Assembly (NCBI GenBank): GCA_020633895.1
Contig: JACKCT010000012.1
Coordinates: forward strand, 62,001 to 126,000
Length of the DNA: 64,000 bases
Source of the DNA: Deltaproteobacteria bacterium
GTDB lineage: Bacteria > Lernaellota > Lernaellaia > JACKCT01
Direction: 5' to 3'
The position numbers and the translations under genes are program-made. Positions 16,760 to 25,077 of the stretch are shown one piece after another; within the stretch, counting starts at the first letter, position 1; every line of letters begins with the position of its first letter. The notes below the pieces were generated by a model. It saw nothing but the letters and a program-made list of their open reading frames with translations. It searched no databases and had not been told where the DNA came from.

Positions 16760-18070
16760 CTACGGAGTCGCCGTCGCGGTTCGACGCGTGTCGGGAATGG
16801 CGGGCGGCGGCGCGGCCGGACCGGCGAATTTTTCGCCCCAGCGGATGCGTCCGGTCAACTGCATCACGAGGAAGAGCGTGACGATGCTGCCGATCGTGAC
16901 GATCAGGCCCGTCAGCCCGTCGATGAAGTGGGCGTAGGAAAAGAAGACCAGATAGAGCAGTTGGCTGCCGCCCGCCTCCAGCGCGGCAAAGCGAAGACCG
17001 ACGACAAGCCGCAGATAGCTGACCACCAGGAACACCGACACCGCCGAGCAGATCCCGAACGCCGTCAGCACCGGCAGGTGATCGACCGTGTAGGCGAAAA
17101 GCAGGTGGAACGCGAAGAAGGCGGCCGCGAGGAAAAGATAATTGATCGGATGCAGTTCAATGCGCCGTAGCAGCGTAATGACGAACATCCACAAAAAGAA
17201 AAAGCCCAGGGACACCGGCGCGAAGAAGCTGATCTGGGCCGCCAGCGGGCCGGGGTTCATCTTCTCCGGCATCTGCATGCCGACTTCGAAGCCGGAAATC
17301 AGGTTGTCGAATTCCCATTTCAGCTCCCAGCCGTCGTCCGTCGCCACCTTGGACGTGGGCGAGATGGTGCCGGCGGGAAAGTCGATGCTCTCGAAGTTCG
17401 TCGACATCACCAGCTCGAAGTTCTTGATCCGGTTCACGTCCGAGCCGAAGTTGTACCGCCACCAATCCATGCCCCGCGACCGATACGCCAGCTCGAACGG
17501 CACCACGTCGCCCTTCTTGACCGGCACGCGCTGGACGACGACTTTCTCGCCGTTGCGCGCCTCGGGCGTGATCTGGGGATCGACCTGATCGTTGACGGCG
17601 AAACGGAAATTCTCGTAGCTCGCGCGCTGCGTCGGAAATCGGTAGGTAATGCTCAGAAAGCCGTCGTACTCGGACACATGTTGATACGAATAGCGCCCGT
17701 CGAAATCCACGACATACGTCGAGTACCAGAACAGCCCCTTGTTGCGATGCTCCAGGTCGAAGTTCACGTCCAGATGGGACTTGTCCAGGATCACCGGCTG
17801 CGTGACCCACTCCCACCGTTCTTTTTCGACCAGTTTCTGCTTCTTCGTGCCGGGGACACTAACCCACTCCTTGTCGATGCGCTTGACCTTGCGTTCGAAG
17901 ACCAGCTCCGGCGAGGGCTGGGCCTGGGCCGTTCCCCACAGCGCCTCCACCTCGCCCAGCAGGCGCGCGTTGAAATTGCTCGTGCGCGTCGCCACCGTTC
18001 CTCCCAGAAAAAACCACGCTACGCACGCGAAAAGATAGATCACCACAATCGCCGCAATCCGCTTACCCAT
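16760..18070 (-). CDS. creD: CreD-like inner membrane protein
   Basis: This 436-residue protein fits CreD. It has one N-terminal transmembrane helix (IAAIVVIYLFACVAWFFLGG), a long periplasmic beta-rich domain of about 270 residues (W-rich, with DKSHLDVNFDLEHRNKGLFWY), then five or six helices at the C terminus (RRIELHPINYLFLAAAFFAFHLL). CreD is the classical output of the CreBC two-component system and affects envelope integrity and beta-lactam or colicin tolerance in enterobacteria. The divergently transcribed creB/creC-like pair next door strongly supports the call. The shared 159-bp intergenic region contains regular 11-bp direct repeats. Confidence 0.85.
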   Translation of the reverse strand: MGKRIAAIVVIYLFACVAWFFLGGTVATRTSNFNARLLGEVEALWGTAQAQPSPELVFERKVKRIDKEWVSVPGTKKQKLVEKERWEWVTQPVILDKSHLDVNFDLEHRNKGLFWYSTYVVDFDGRYSYQHVSEYDGFLSITYRFPTQRASYENFRFAVNDQVDPQITPEARNGEKVVVQRVPVKKGDVVPFELAYRSRGMDWWRYNFGSDVNRIKNFELVMSTNFESIDFPAGTISPTSKVATDDGWELKWEFDNLISGFEVGMQMPEKMNPGPLAAQISFFAPVSLGFFFLWMFVITLLRRIELHPINYLFLAAAFFAFHLLFAYTVDHLPVLTAFGICSAVSVFLVVSYLRLVVGLRFAALEAGGSQLLYLVFFSYAHFIDGLTGLIVTIGSIVTLFLVMQLTGRIRWGEKFAGPAAPPPAIPDTRRTATATP

Positions 18071-18142
18071 GACAACCTCCGTCGGGCCTTGTTGAGGACA
18101 CCCACGCTAGCGGCGGGGTATGCCGTGCGTTCGGCGGCGGCG

Positions 18143-18180
18143 TGCAACGGGTTTGAAAGTTTTGTGCAAATTCGATGCAA
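18143..18180. promoter_or_regulatory. Four 11-bp-spaced direct repeats, candidate CreB-like binding sites
   Basis: Pentamers TGCAA, TGAAA, TGCAA and TGCAA begin at 18143, 18154, 18165 and 18176, exactly 11 bp apart, in the intergenic region between creD-like and creB-like genes. The E. coli cre tag is TTCAC-N6-TTCAC, the same 5+6 architecture with a different pentamer, and 11-bp direct repeats are the normal footprint of OmpR/PhoB-family dimers. They probably control creD, creBC or both. Confidence 0.6.
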
Positions 18181-18229
18181 GGCTTGGCGGTGGTGCGTCG
18201 GTTTGTTCAAATGGCCCCACGGAGGACCG

Positions 18230-18934
18230 ATGGCCGGCAGTGAACGCATCCTCATCGTGGACGACGACGCCCATATCCGGGAGGTCGTGCGTTTCGCCCT
18301 GACCAAGGCGGGATTCGAGACGACCGAGGCCGCGGACGGCGCCGCCGCGTTGGCGCGATTCGAATCGGCTCGGCCCGATCTGATCGTGCTGGACATCGCC
18401 ATGCCCGAACTCGACGGCACGGAAGTCTGCCGCCGCATCCGCGCTTCGTCCGCCACGCCGATCATCTTCCTGACATCCCGCGACGATGAGATCGACCGGG
18501 TCGTCGGCCTGGAGATGGGCGGCGACGACTATGTCACCAAGCCCTTCAGCCCTCGCGAGTTGGTCGCCCGCGTCAAGGCGGTGCTGCGTCGCGCTGGCGG
18601 AGGCGGTCCACCGACGGCCAAGCCCCCGGGCAACGGCACCCTGCGCCATGGCGAGCTGACGCTGGACACCGAGCGCTATCTGGTCCACTGGGGATCGACG
18701 CAGGTGACGCTCAGCGTGACGGAATTCGGCCTGCTGCGCACACTGATGGGATTTCCCGGCAAGGTCTTTTCCCGCGACGAACTCATCGACGGCGCGTACG
18801 CCTACAACAACGTCGTCACCGACCGCACCGTCGACAGCCATATCCGCCGCCTGCGACGCAAATTCGCCGACGCGGGCGCGGAGCCCATCGAGACGGTCCA
18901 CGGCGTCGGCTACAAACTCGGACCCTGCCGTTGA
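18230..18934 (+). CDS. OmpR/PhoB-family response regulator, CreB-like
   Basis: This 234-residue protein has an N-terminal receiver (ERILIVDDDAHIREVV; phosphoacceptor Asp55 in VLDIAMPELDG; Lys in DDYVTKPFSPREL) and a C-terminal winged helix (LSVTEFGLLRTLM...VTDRTVDSHIRRLRRKF). The frame is open far upstream, but GGAGG at 18221-18225 fixes the ATG at 18230. The stop overlaps the start of the kinase gene (TTGA). Its divergent neighbour is creD-like, and four 11-bp-spaced repeats lie just upstream, so creB is a likely identity; BaeR-type regulators share the DRTVDSHI motif and cannot be fully excluded. Confidence 0.93.
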   Translation: MAGSERILIVDDDAHIREVVRFALTKAGFETTEAADGAAALARFESARPDLIVLDIAMPELDGTEVCRRIRASSATPIIFLTSRDDEIDRVVGLEMGGDDYVTKPFSPRELVARVKAVLRRAGGGGPPTAKPPGNGTLRHGELTLDTERYLVHWGSTQVTLSVTEFGLLRTLMGFPGKVFSRDELIDGAYAYNNVVTDRTVDSHIRRLRRKFADAGAEPIETVHGVGYKLGPCR

Positions 18935-20586
18935 GCGCCGTCCCGCCCGGCCCCCGGCCGAAGTATCGTCCGCGCGTCCGGACCGTCCTGCTCGTCGTCA
19001 ATCTGATGATTCTCGCGCTGCCTCTGGGCGGCATCGCCGCGCTGCGCCTCTACGAAACCGAACTCATCCAACGCACCGAAGCGGAGTTGCTCGGCCAGGG
19101 CGCCGTGCTGGCGGACGTGTATCGGCGAGAGTTTTTGCAGCGCCTGCCGAAGAACGTCGACCGGCAGTCCTTCCTCGACGGCTACGGCCGCCCGCTCGAT
19201 CCGGACGCGGCCCCGGAATCCATCGGCGAACGCCGTTACACGCCGGTCTTCCCCACGCTTGATGTCGCGGAAAATCCGATTCTGCCGCCCGCCGAACCGG
19301 CCGAGCGACCGCCGGCGCCGCCGATCTCGACCGCCGTCATCGCCGGCAAAGCGGTCACGCCGACGTTGATGGCCACGCAGCGCCTCATGCTTGACGGCAT
19401 CCGGGTGGTGGACGTCAACGGGACCGTGGTCGCGACGACATCCGGCGAATTGGGTTTGTCGCTGGCCCGGCGCGAAGAAGTCGCCCGAGCGCTGCGCGGC
19501 GAATACGCCCGCCGGATGCGCCGCCGTTTCACCGATCACCCCCAGCCCGCCCTGGACTCCATCAGCCGACGCAAGCGCGTGCGGGTCTATGTCGCCATGC
19601 CCGTCATCGCCCGCGACCGGGTCATCGGCGCCGTCGTGCTGGCCCGCACGCCGCTGGATGTCACCAAGGCGCTCTATGTCCACAGATGGCCGTTGCTCAA
19701 AGGGTTCGGAATCCTCCTGGCTCTCGTCCTGCTCGTCGCCGCCCTCACCTCGCGCACCATCAGTCGTCCCGTCGCCAAACTCATCGCCCAGTCGGAACGC
19801 GCCCGTCGCGGAGAACGCGGCTCCGTCGTCCCCTTGGACCACGCCGGCACGCGGGAGGTCGCCCAGCTCTCCGCCGCATTCAGCCAGATGGCCGCCTCCC
19901 TGGAAGAACGCGCCGATTACATCCGCGACTTCGCCGCCCGCGTCTCCCATGAATTCAAAACGCCCCTGACGGCCATTCGCGGCGCGGTCGAAATCATGCA
20001 GGACCATTTCGAAACCATGACCGTCGAAGAGCAGCGCCGTTTTCTGTCGAACCTGGATAAGGACGCCGAGCGCCTCGACCACCTGGTCCGCCGATTGCTC
20101 GAACAGGCCCGGGCCGACGTGGTCCGGCCCGGCACGGGCAACGCCGCGATTGTTCCGGCTACGCGTCAGATCGCGCGGACCTTCACCGATCTTAAGATGG
20201 AAATAACCGAGTCGATTTCGGAAACGACGCACGTCCGCATGGACGAGGAAAACTTTGCCACCGTTCTGCGCAACCTGTTGGAGAATGTCGTCCGGCACGC
20301 GGGTGCGGGCGCCAACGTCCGCGTCACCCTATCGCGCGTGGAGGTGGGACAGACCGCCTATGTGCGCCTGGAGATCAACGACGACGGCCCCGGCGTGTCA
20401 AAGCGCAACGCGGATCGCGCCTTCGCGCCGTTTTTCACGACGGCTCGCGACACGGGCGGCACGGGGCTCGGGCTTTCGATCGTGCGTTCGTTGGTGATCG
20501 GCCATCAGGGGCGCATCGAACTCACGCACCCCGAACGCGGGTTCGGCATCCGCGTTGACCTGCCTTACGTTGAGGGCTCCGGCTGA
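18931..20586 (+). CDS. Transmembrane sensor histidine kinase, CreC-like
   Basis: This 551-residue protein has TM1 at about 17-40, a periplasmic sensor region of about 210 residues with a Pro-rich stretch (120-131), TM2 at about 256-275, HAMP (about 278-330), HisKA with His340 in RVSHEFKTPLTAI, and HATPase_c (NDDGPGV, GTGLGLS). It starts with TTG at 18931, overlapping the regulator stop by 4 bp; no other start lies near. Its 3' end overlaps the convergent hydrolase gene by 22 bp. Pairing with the CreB-like regulator and the divergent creD-like gene suggests envelope or metabolic stress sensing. Confidence 0.93.
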   Translation: MSAVPPGPRPKYRPRVRTVLLVVNLMILALPLGGIAALRLYETELIQRTEAELLGQGAVLADVYRREFLQRLPKNVDRQSFLDGYGRPLDPDAAPESIGERRYTPVFPTLDVAENPILPPAEPAERPPAPPISTAVIAGKAVTPTLMATQRLMLDGIRVVDVNGTVVATTSGELGLSLARREEVARALRGEYARRMRRRFTDHPQPALDSISRRKRVRVYVAMPVIARDRVIGAVVLARTPLDVTKALYVHRWPLLKGFGILLALVLLVAALTSRTISRPVAKLIAQSERARRGERGSVVPLDHAGTREVAQLSAAFSQMAASLEERADYIRDFAARVSHEFKTPLTAIRGAVEIMQDHFETMTVEEQRRFLSNLDKDAERLDHLVRRLLEQARADVVRPGTGNAAIVPATRQIARTFTDLKMEITESISETTHVRMDEENFATVLRNLLENVVRHAGAGANVRVTLSRVEVGQTAYVRLEINDDGPGVSKRNADRAFAPFFTTARDTGGTGLGLSIVRSLVIGHQGRIELTHPERGFGIRVDLPYVEGSG

Positions 20587-21479
20587 ATCTCGTCGGGGAT
20601 ATTTCCGTTGATCAGGAAGCCGTCCACCGCCGCGACCACCGCCGGATTCCAGAGAATGCGCACATGCCCCGCCCCCGGCACTTCGAACAAATGGGCCCCG
20701 GGCCACGCATCGCGCAGCAGGCGGCTTTCGTAAAACGGCACCTCGCGGTCGTGGGGATCGTGGATCAGCAGGGCTTGGGACTTGAGCTTGGCGACGTGCC
20801 GTTCCAGATCCAACTCGTCCAGCGGCCGCCCATGCACGTCCACCATGAGGCGCATGATGACGCGCATCGTCGCCGGGGGCATACGCACGAACTTGCCCGA
20901 GCGCTCCATCGAACGGCGCAGCGACGGGAAGCCCGCCACCAGCACCGCCCGCTCGACGTCGACAAAATCATGCACCATGGCGTACAGACTCGACGCCGCG
21001 CCGAACGAGTGGCCGATCAGGGATTCAAAGGGGCCGTAAAGTTCGTTGGCCGTTTTGATCGCGTGGGCATAGTCGACCAGATTTGTCGTCTCGCCGGGGG
21101 ACGCGCCGTGGGCGGGGGCGTCGAAGGTGAATACGCGCTTGCCCGCCTTGACCAACGGATCGACGAACGCGCCCATCTGCGCCCCCCGCGCCGCCCATCC
21201 GTGAGCCAGAAACACTGTCGGTCCCTCGCCCCACACCCAACCGGCCAGCTCCGTTCCCTTGTGCGGGACATTCATCGGCATCGAGCGCTCGATGAGGCGA
21301 TGCTCCCGCTCGGGCCGGGGAAAGCGTCGTGGCCGTCGAATGGTCCGGTGGGCGATGTGCGCCGTCGTGCGCGGAGCCACCCGCCCCAGCAAAGGGAAAC
21401 CGACGCGCATCACGTCCACGATAAAGGGCCGCTTGGCGCCGTCCTTGGGTTTTTTGGTCGGAGGTTTTGCCATGGTCAT
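20565..21479 (-). CDS. Alpha/beta hydrolase
   Basis: This 304-residue protein has the complete alpha/beta-hydrolase triad: nucleophile Ser in GHSFGA, Asp in HDPHDREVPF and His in GAGHVRIL, with oxyanion HGWAARG. No signal peptide; the N terminus is Lys/Pro-rich and basic. Substrate unknown. It is transcribed convergently with the CreC-like kinase and overlaps its last 22 bp. Two in-frame ATGs six bases apart (21479 and 21473) make the start slightly uncertain. Confidence 0.88.
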   Translation of the reverse strand: MTMAKPPTKKPKDGAKRPFIVDVMRVGFPLLGRVAPRTTAHIAHRTIRRPRRFPRPEREHRLIERSMPMNVPHKGTELAGWVWGEGPTVFLAHGWAARGAQMGAFVDPLVKAGKRVFTFDAPAHGASPGETTNLVDYAHAIKTANELYGPFESLIGHSFGAASSLYAMVHDFVDVERAVLVAGFPSLRRSMERSGKFVRMPPATMRVIMRLMVDVHGRPLDELDLERHVAKLKSQALLIHDPHDREVPFYESRLLRDAWPGAHLFEVPGAGHVRILWNPAVVAAVDGFLINGNIPDEIQPEPST

Positions 21480-21600
21480 TTCGATTCCGGGCCTTGTTTT
21501 CGCCCGGAATTCCGTTCACGGCAAGCGCCGGGGCGGCAAATCGTCCTATCTTTTTTCCCGCGCCTCTGTTATGCGAAGGGAACGAAAAGGAGGCGGCTCG

Positions 21601-22536
21601 ATGGGTGCCATCGCCCTCGCCGTGACGGCTAGCCTCTTCTGGGGCATCGGAACGGTCCTACAGAAGATCGGCGTCTCGGCCAGTTTTCCGAAAATAAGCG
21701 TTCGAGAAATCCTGACCAACCTTCCCCGCGTCCTGTGGGGCCTGCTGACCAATTGGGTGTGGCCGCTGGGCATCGCCATGATGTTCGGCGGGATGATCTG
21801 CTACGCCACGGCCCTGGGTCGCGCGGACATCATGCTCGTGCAGCCGATCGTGAGCCTGACCGGCGTGGTCGCGGCGATCATCGGCGTCGTTTTTCTGCGC
21901 GAGGTGGTGCGCCCCCTGGAATGGACGGGCATCGCGCTGATCCTGGCGGGCGTCGTGGCCGTGAGCGCGGCGGACGGCGGCGCGTCGTCCAAACTGCCGG
22001 GACACGGGGTGTTGGTGATTTTCACCATCGGCACGTGCGTGCTCGCGGTTTCCGCGGCGTTGCTCGGACGCGTCGGCGTTCAGCAGGAAGTGACGCTCGC
22101 GATCACCGGCGGGCTGATGTTCGGCCTGGCCAACCTGATGTGGAAGATCATCGCGATGCGTGCCGAGGCGGCCACGGGCATGCCGTTCAGCCTGGGCCAC
22201 GGCCCGACACTGGCGGCAACGTTCCTCGACTACCCCGTCTACATCGTTATCGCGACCAACCTGCTGGGCGGCGTGTATTTCCAAAGCGCGTTCGCCAACG
22301 GCCGGGCGAGCATCGTCGTGCCCATCGTGACGATCCTCAGCAACGTCCTGCCCATCCTCGCCGCCGTGTCGATTTTCGGTGAAGACGCGGGCGCGCTGCA
22401 TGCCCTGGGCATCCTGCTGGTCATCGGCGGAACGGCCCTGCTCTCCCTGGGCGGCGGCGAAAAACTCGCGCCGGTCGCCGTCCCCACGCCGGAGCCCGTA
22501 CCGGTTCCGGTCGAAGTCGAAGCCTCGGAAGGCTAA
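21601..22536 (+). CDS. DMT superfamily (EamA-like) transporter
   Basis: This 311-residue protein has ten predicted transmembrane helices in two EamA-like halves (ASLFWGIGTVLQKIG; MIVQPIVSLTGVVAAIIGVVF-type end of the first half; SIVVPIVTILSNVLPILAAV in the second) and a short Pro/Val/Glu tail. The open frame begins further upstream, but AAAAGGAGG at 21585-21593, seven bases before the ATG at 21601, is decisive. The substrate is unknown; DMT proteins carry amino acids, sugars or nucleotide metabolites. Its stop interlocks with that of modC (4-bp convergent overlap). Confidence 0.88.
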   Translation: MGAIALAVTASLFWGIGTVLQKIGVSASFPKISVREILTNLPRVLWGLLTNWVWPLGIAMMFGGMICYATALGRADIMLVQPIVSLTGVVAAIIGVVFLREVVRPLEWTGIALILAGVVAVSAADGGASSKLPGHGVLVIFTIGTCVLAVSAALLGRVGVQQEVTLAITGGLMFGLANLMWKIIAMRAEAATGMPFSLGHGPTLAATFLDYPVYIVIATNLLGGVYFQSAFANGRASIVVPIVTILSNVLPILAAVSIFGEDAGALHALGILLVIGGTALLSLGGGEKLAPVAVPTPEPVPVPVEVEASEG

Positions 22537-23618
22537 CTCTTCACATCTTCAATCGCGTCGACCGTCAGCGCGTGGGATTTGCAGAGCCACCAGACTTCGC
22601 GACCGGGCTCCAGCGCGAGTTCGGCGGCGGCTTTCGGCGTCACCTCGGCCAGGATCGCAAGATTTCCCGTCCGCATTCGCACCACAACGTGATCAGTCAG
22701 GTCGACGACCTGCTCCACAACGCCCGCCTGCCGGATCTGCGTCGAGACCGCGCCCGGCGCCGATCCGGCGACGATAATCTGCCGCGCATGCACACAAACC
22801 CGCGCCCGCGATCCGACCGCCAACGCCCGTGGCCCGGGATCGAGCAGCACGCCGTCGACGTCGAGCAACGGGTGCGTCTCGCCGGAAACGACGCGCGCCT
22901 GAAAGTCGTTCAGGCGACCCTCCGCCGCGATGGCCTTATAGGACGTCGGCTCATCGAAGACACGATCCGGCGCGCCTTGGCCGGCCACGCGCCCGCCGTC
23001 CATCACCACGACCTCGTCGGCGATCTCGGCCAGTTCCTCCAGGTGGTGCGTGACGTAAACGAACGACAGATCGTAGCGCTCCTTCGCGCGACGAAGATAT
23101 TCCAGCAATGCCAGCGCACGCGCCCGGTCGAGGCCGGTCGTGGGTTCGTCGAGCAACAACAGCTCCGGCCCCGCCAACAGCGCCCGCCCCAGCGCCACCC
23201 GTCGCGCCTCCCCGTCGGAGAGCGTGGCCGGACGGCGGATCAAGAGATCGCCCAAATCCAAGAGAGCGATGACTTCGTCGAAGGAGATTTTTTTCTCGGA
23301 CTCGGGTCGTCGGCGCTGTCCGTAACGCAGATTCCCATCGACGCTTAGGTGAGGGAACAGGCCGACTTGCTGGGGGACGTAAGCGAATCGGCGCAAATGC
23401 GGCGGGGTGCATCGGGAGGCGGCGGCGTCATAGAGCGTCTCGTCGCGCCATGTCATTTGCCCCCGGTCCGGCGTCACAAGGCCGGCGACGGCGCGGACCA
23501 ACGTCGTCTTGCCGCAGCCCGACGCGCCGAAAATGACGGTCGCGGCGGCGTTCAGAGCCATGTCGACATCGAGGGAAAAATCTCCATACGTCTTGACGCA
23601 ACGAACGCGCAGGCTCAT
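22533..23618 (-). CDS. modC: Molybdate-type ABC transporter ATP-binding protein
   Basis: This 361-residue protein has an ABC domain with Walker A GASGCGKTT (about 31-39), Q-loop VPQQVG, a variant signature LSDGEARR (about 133-140, where LSGGE is usual) and Walker B LLLLDEPTTGLD. The C-terminal TOBE/MOP-like region (about 265-350) is typical of ModC and binds oxyanion. The ATG at 23618 is favoured over an upstream in-frame start because it overlaps the modB stop (ATGA) and GGAGG lies seven bases upstream. It energises uptake of molybdate, or possibly tungstate, by the ModAB proteins. Confidence 0.92.
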   Translation of the reverse strand: MSLRVRCVKTYGDFSLDVDMALNAAATVIFGASGCGKTTLVRAVAGLVTPDRGQMTWRDETLYDAAASRCTPPHLRRFAYVPQQVGLFPHLSVDGNLRYGQRRRPESEKKISFDEVIALLDLGDLLIRRPATLSDGEARRVALGRALLAGPELLLLDEPTTGLDRARALALLEYLRRAKERYDLSFVYVTHHLEELAEIADEVVVMDGGRVAGQGAPDRVFDEPTSYKAIAAEGRLNDFQARVVSGETHPLLDVDGVLLDPGPRALAVGSRARVCVHARQIIVAGSAPGAVSTQIRQAGVVEQVVDLTDHVVVRMRTGNLAILAEVTPKAAAELALEPGREVWWLCKSHALTVDAIEDVKS

Positions 23619-24292
23619 GCCTCGCCTCCGTTTCGTCGCGACCAACGCAACGACGCGAGCATGGCCGCGAACGACAGCGCCGTCGCGACGACGACCAGGG
23701 GTATCGCCTGGGATTCTCCCCCGGGGATGTTGAGGGCGTTATAGATGGCCAGGGGGATGGTCTGCGTTCGGCCGGGGATGTTGGCGGCGAAAACGATGGT
23801 CGCGCCGAATTCACCGAGGCTTCGCGCGAACGCCAGCAAAGCGCCGGTGGCAATGCCGCCCGAGGCGAGCGGCAAGGTAATCGTTCGAAACCGGTCCCAC
23901 GGAGCCGCCCCGAGCGTGGCGGCCACGCCTTCCAATTCCCGGTCGACATTTTCGAACGCCAACTTCGCCGCGCGATAAAATAGCGGAAACGAAACGACAA
24001 ACGCCGCCAGCACCGCCGCGCCGAGAGTGAACGGAAATCGGATGCCGACGGATTCCAACAGGCGTCCGAGCGGGCCGCTTGCGCCGAAAACGATGAGAAG
24101 AAAATAGCCGGTAACGAGGGGCGGCAGGACGAGCGGCAGATTGAAAACGCCGTCGAGCAATGCGTAACCGGGGAAGCTGCGTCGCGACATGGCGTACGCC
24201 ACGGCCCCGCCCATCACGACGCACATCGCCGTCGAAATCGCCGCGACTTCCAGCGACAATACGACCGGCGTCCAAAACGAATCGGGTGTCAT
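23615..24292 (-). CDS. modB: Molybdate-type ABC transporter permease
   Basis: This 225-residue protein has five or six transmembrane helices and the EAA-loop that contacts the ATPase (EGVAATLGAAPWDRFRTITLPLA). The phrases LPLVLPPLVTGYFLL and RSLGEFGATIVFAANIPGRTQTIPLAIY are hallmarks of ModB/CysU-type permeases and place it with molybdate transporters. The ATG at 24292 shares a base with the TAA of modA (TAATG). Length is normal for ModB. Confidence 0.94.
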   Translation of the reverse strand: MTPDSFWTPVVLSLEVAAISTAMCVVMGGAVAYAMSRRSFPGYALLDGVFNLPLVLPPLVTGYFLLIVFGASGPLGRLLESVGIRFPFTLGAAVLAAFVVSFPLFYRAAKLAFENVDRELEGVAATLGAAPWDRFRTITLPLASGGIATGALLAFARSLGEFGATIVFAANIPGRTQTIPLAIYNALNIPGGESQAIPLVVVATALSFAAMLASLRWSRRNGGEA

Positions 24293-25077
24293 TATTGGAG
24301 CCGCGCCAAGGCTTCGTTGACTGTCGGGAGCGCGTTGCCGGTGCGCGTCGCCGCGGAAAACCATTTCAGGAACGCGCGTCCGTCTTCGGGCCGAGCGGCT
24401 TTTTTCGGAACGGCCGCTTCATAAACGATTGCGTCGTGACTGTCCTCGGGAAGCGGCGTGATCGTGCGTTCGTCGTCGAGGAAGCGCGCGTCGGACTGAT
24501 AGATGACCGCGCAGTCCGCGTCGCCCCGCTCCACATAGCTCACCACGGCGCGTGCGTTCACCGTCGGCAAAAGGCGCGGCTGCATCGCGTCCCAAAGACC
24601 GAGCTTGGACAACGACTGCCTCGCGTACATGCCGACGGGAACGTGTTCCGGATCGCCGACCGCGAGGCGACGGCACCCGTTCAGGATCGTTCGATAATCG
24701 CCGGTTTTCGCGGTGGACTTGGGGGACACGACGACCAAGCGATTGGTCGCGACCTTCACGATGCCCGGCGCGTCGACGCCGACCTTGCTCTTCACGTACG
24801 CCATCCAATCCTTGTGGGCCGAAACGAACACATCGCACGCCAGCCCACCTTCAATCTGCCGCGCCAGTTGGGACGACGACGCGTAGCTCGTCACGACGCG
24901 CGTCCCGGCCTTGGCTTCATACGCGCGGGCGGCGACGTCGATCAGATCCGTCAGGCTCGACGCCCCGCAGATCAGCATCGGTTCCTCCGCCGAAGCCGTC
25001 ACGGGGACCAGCAGGCAAAACAGCACAATGAGAATAATACCCATACTCACCCAATACGACGCACTCACGCGCGGCAT
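24292..25077 (-). CDS. modA: Molybdate-type ABC transporter substrate-binding protein
   Basis: This 261-residue periplasmic protein has a signal peptide (MGIILIVLFCLLVPVTASA, cleaved before EEPML). The fold signature fits ModA: CGASSLTDLIDVAARAYEAKAG with the anion-binding Ser pair, SYASSSQLARQIE, CDVFVSAHKDWM, and GDADCAVIYQSDA near the end. The ATG at 25077 shares a base with the stop of the large CPBP gene (TAATG), so modABC are read through from that gene. Whether it prefers molybdate or tungstate cannot be told from the sequence. Confidence 0.93.
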   Translation of the reverse strand: MPRVSASYWVSMGIILIVLFCLLVPVTASAEEPMLICGASSLTDLIDVAARAYEAKAGTRVVTSYASSSQLARQIEGGLACDVFVSAHKDWMAYVKSKVGVDAPGIVKVATNRLVVVSPKSTAKTGDYRTILNGCRRLAVGDPEHVPVGMYARQSLSKLGLWDAMQPRLLPTVNARAVVSYVERGDADCAVIYQSDARFLDDERTITPLPEDSHDAIVYEAAVPKKAARPEDGRAFLKWFSAATRTGNALPTVNEALARLQ

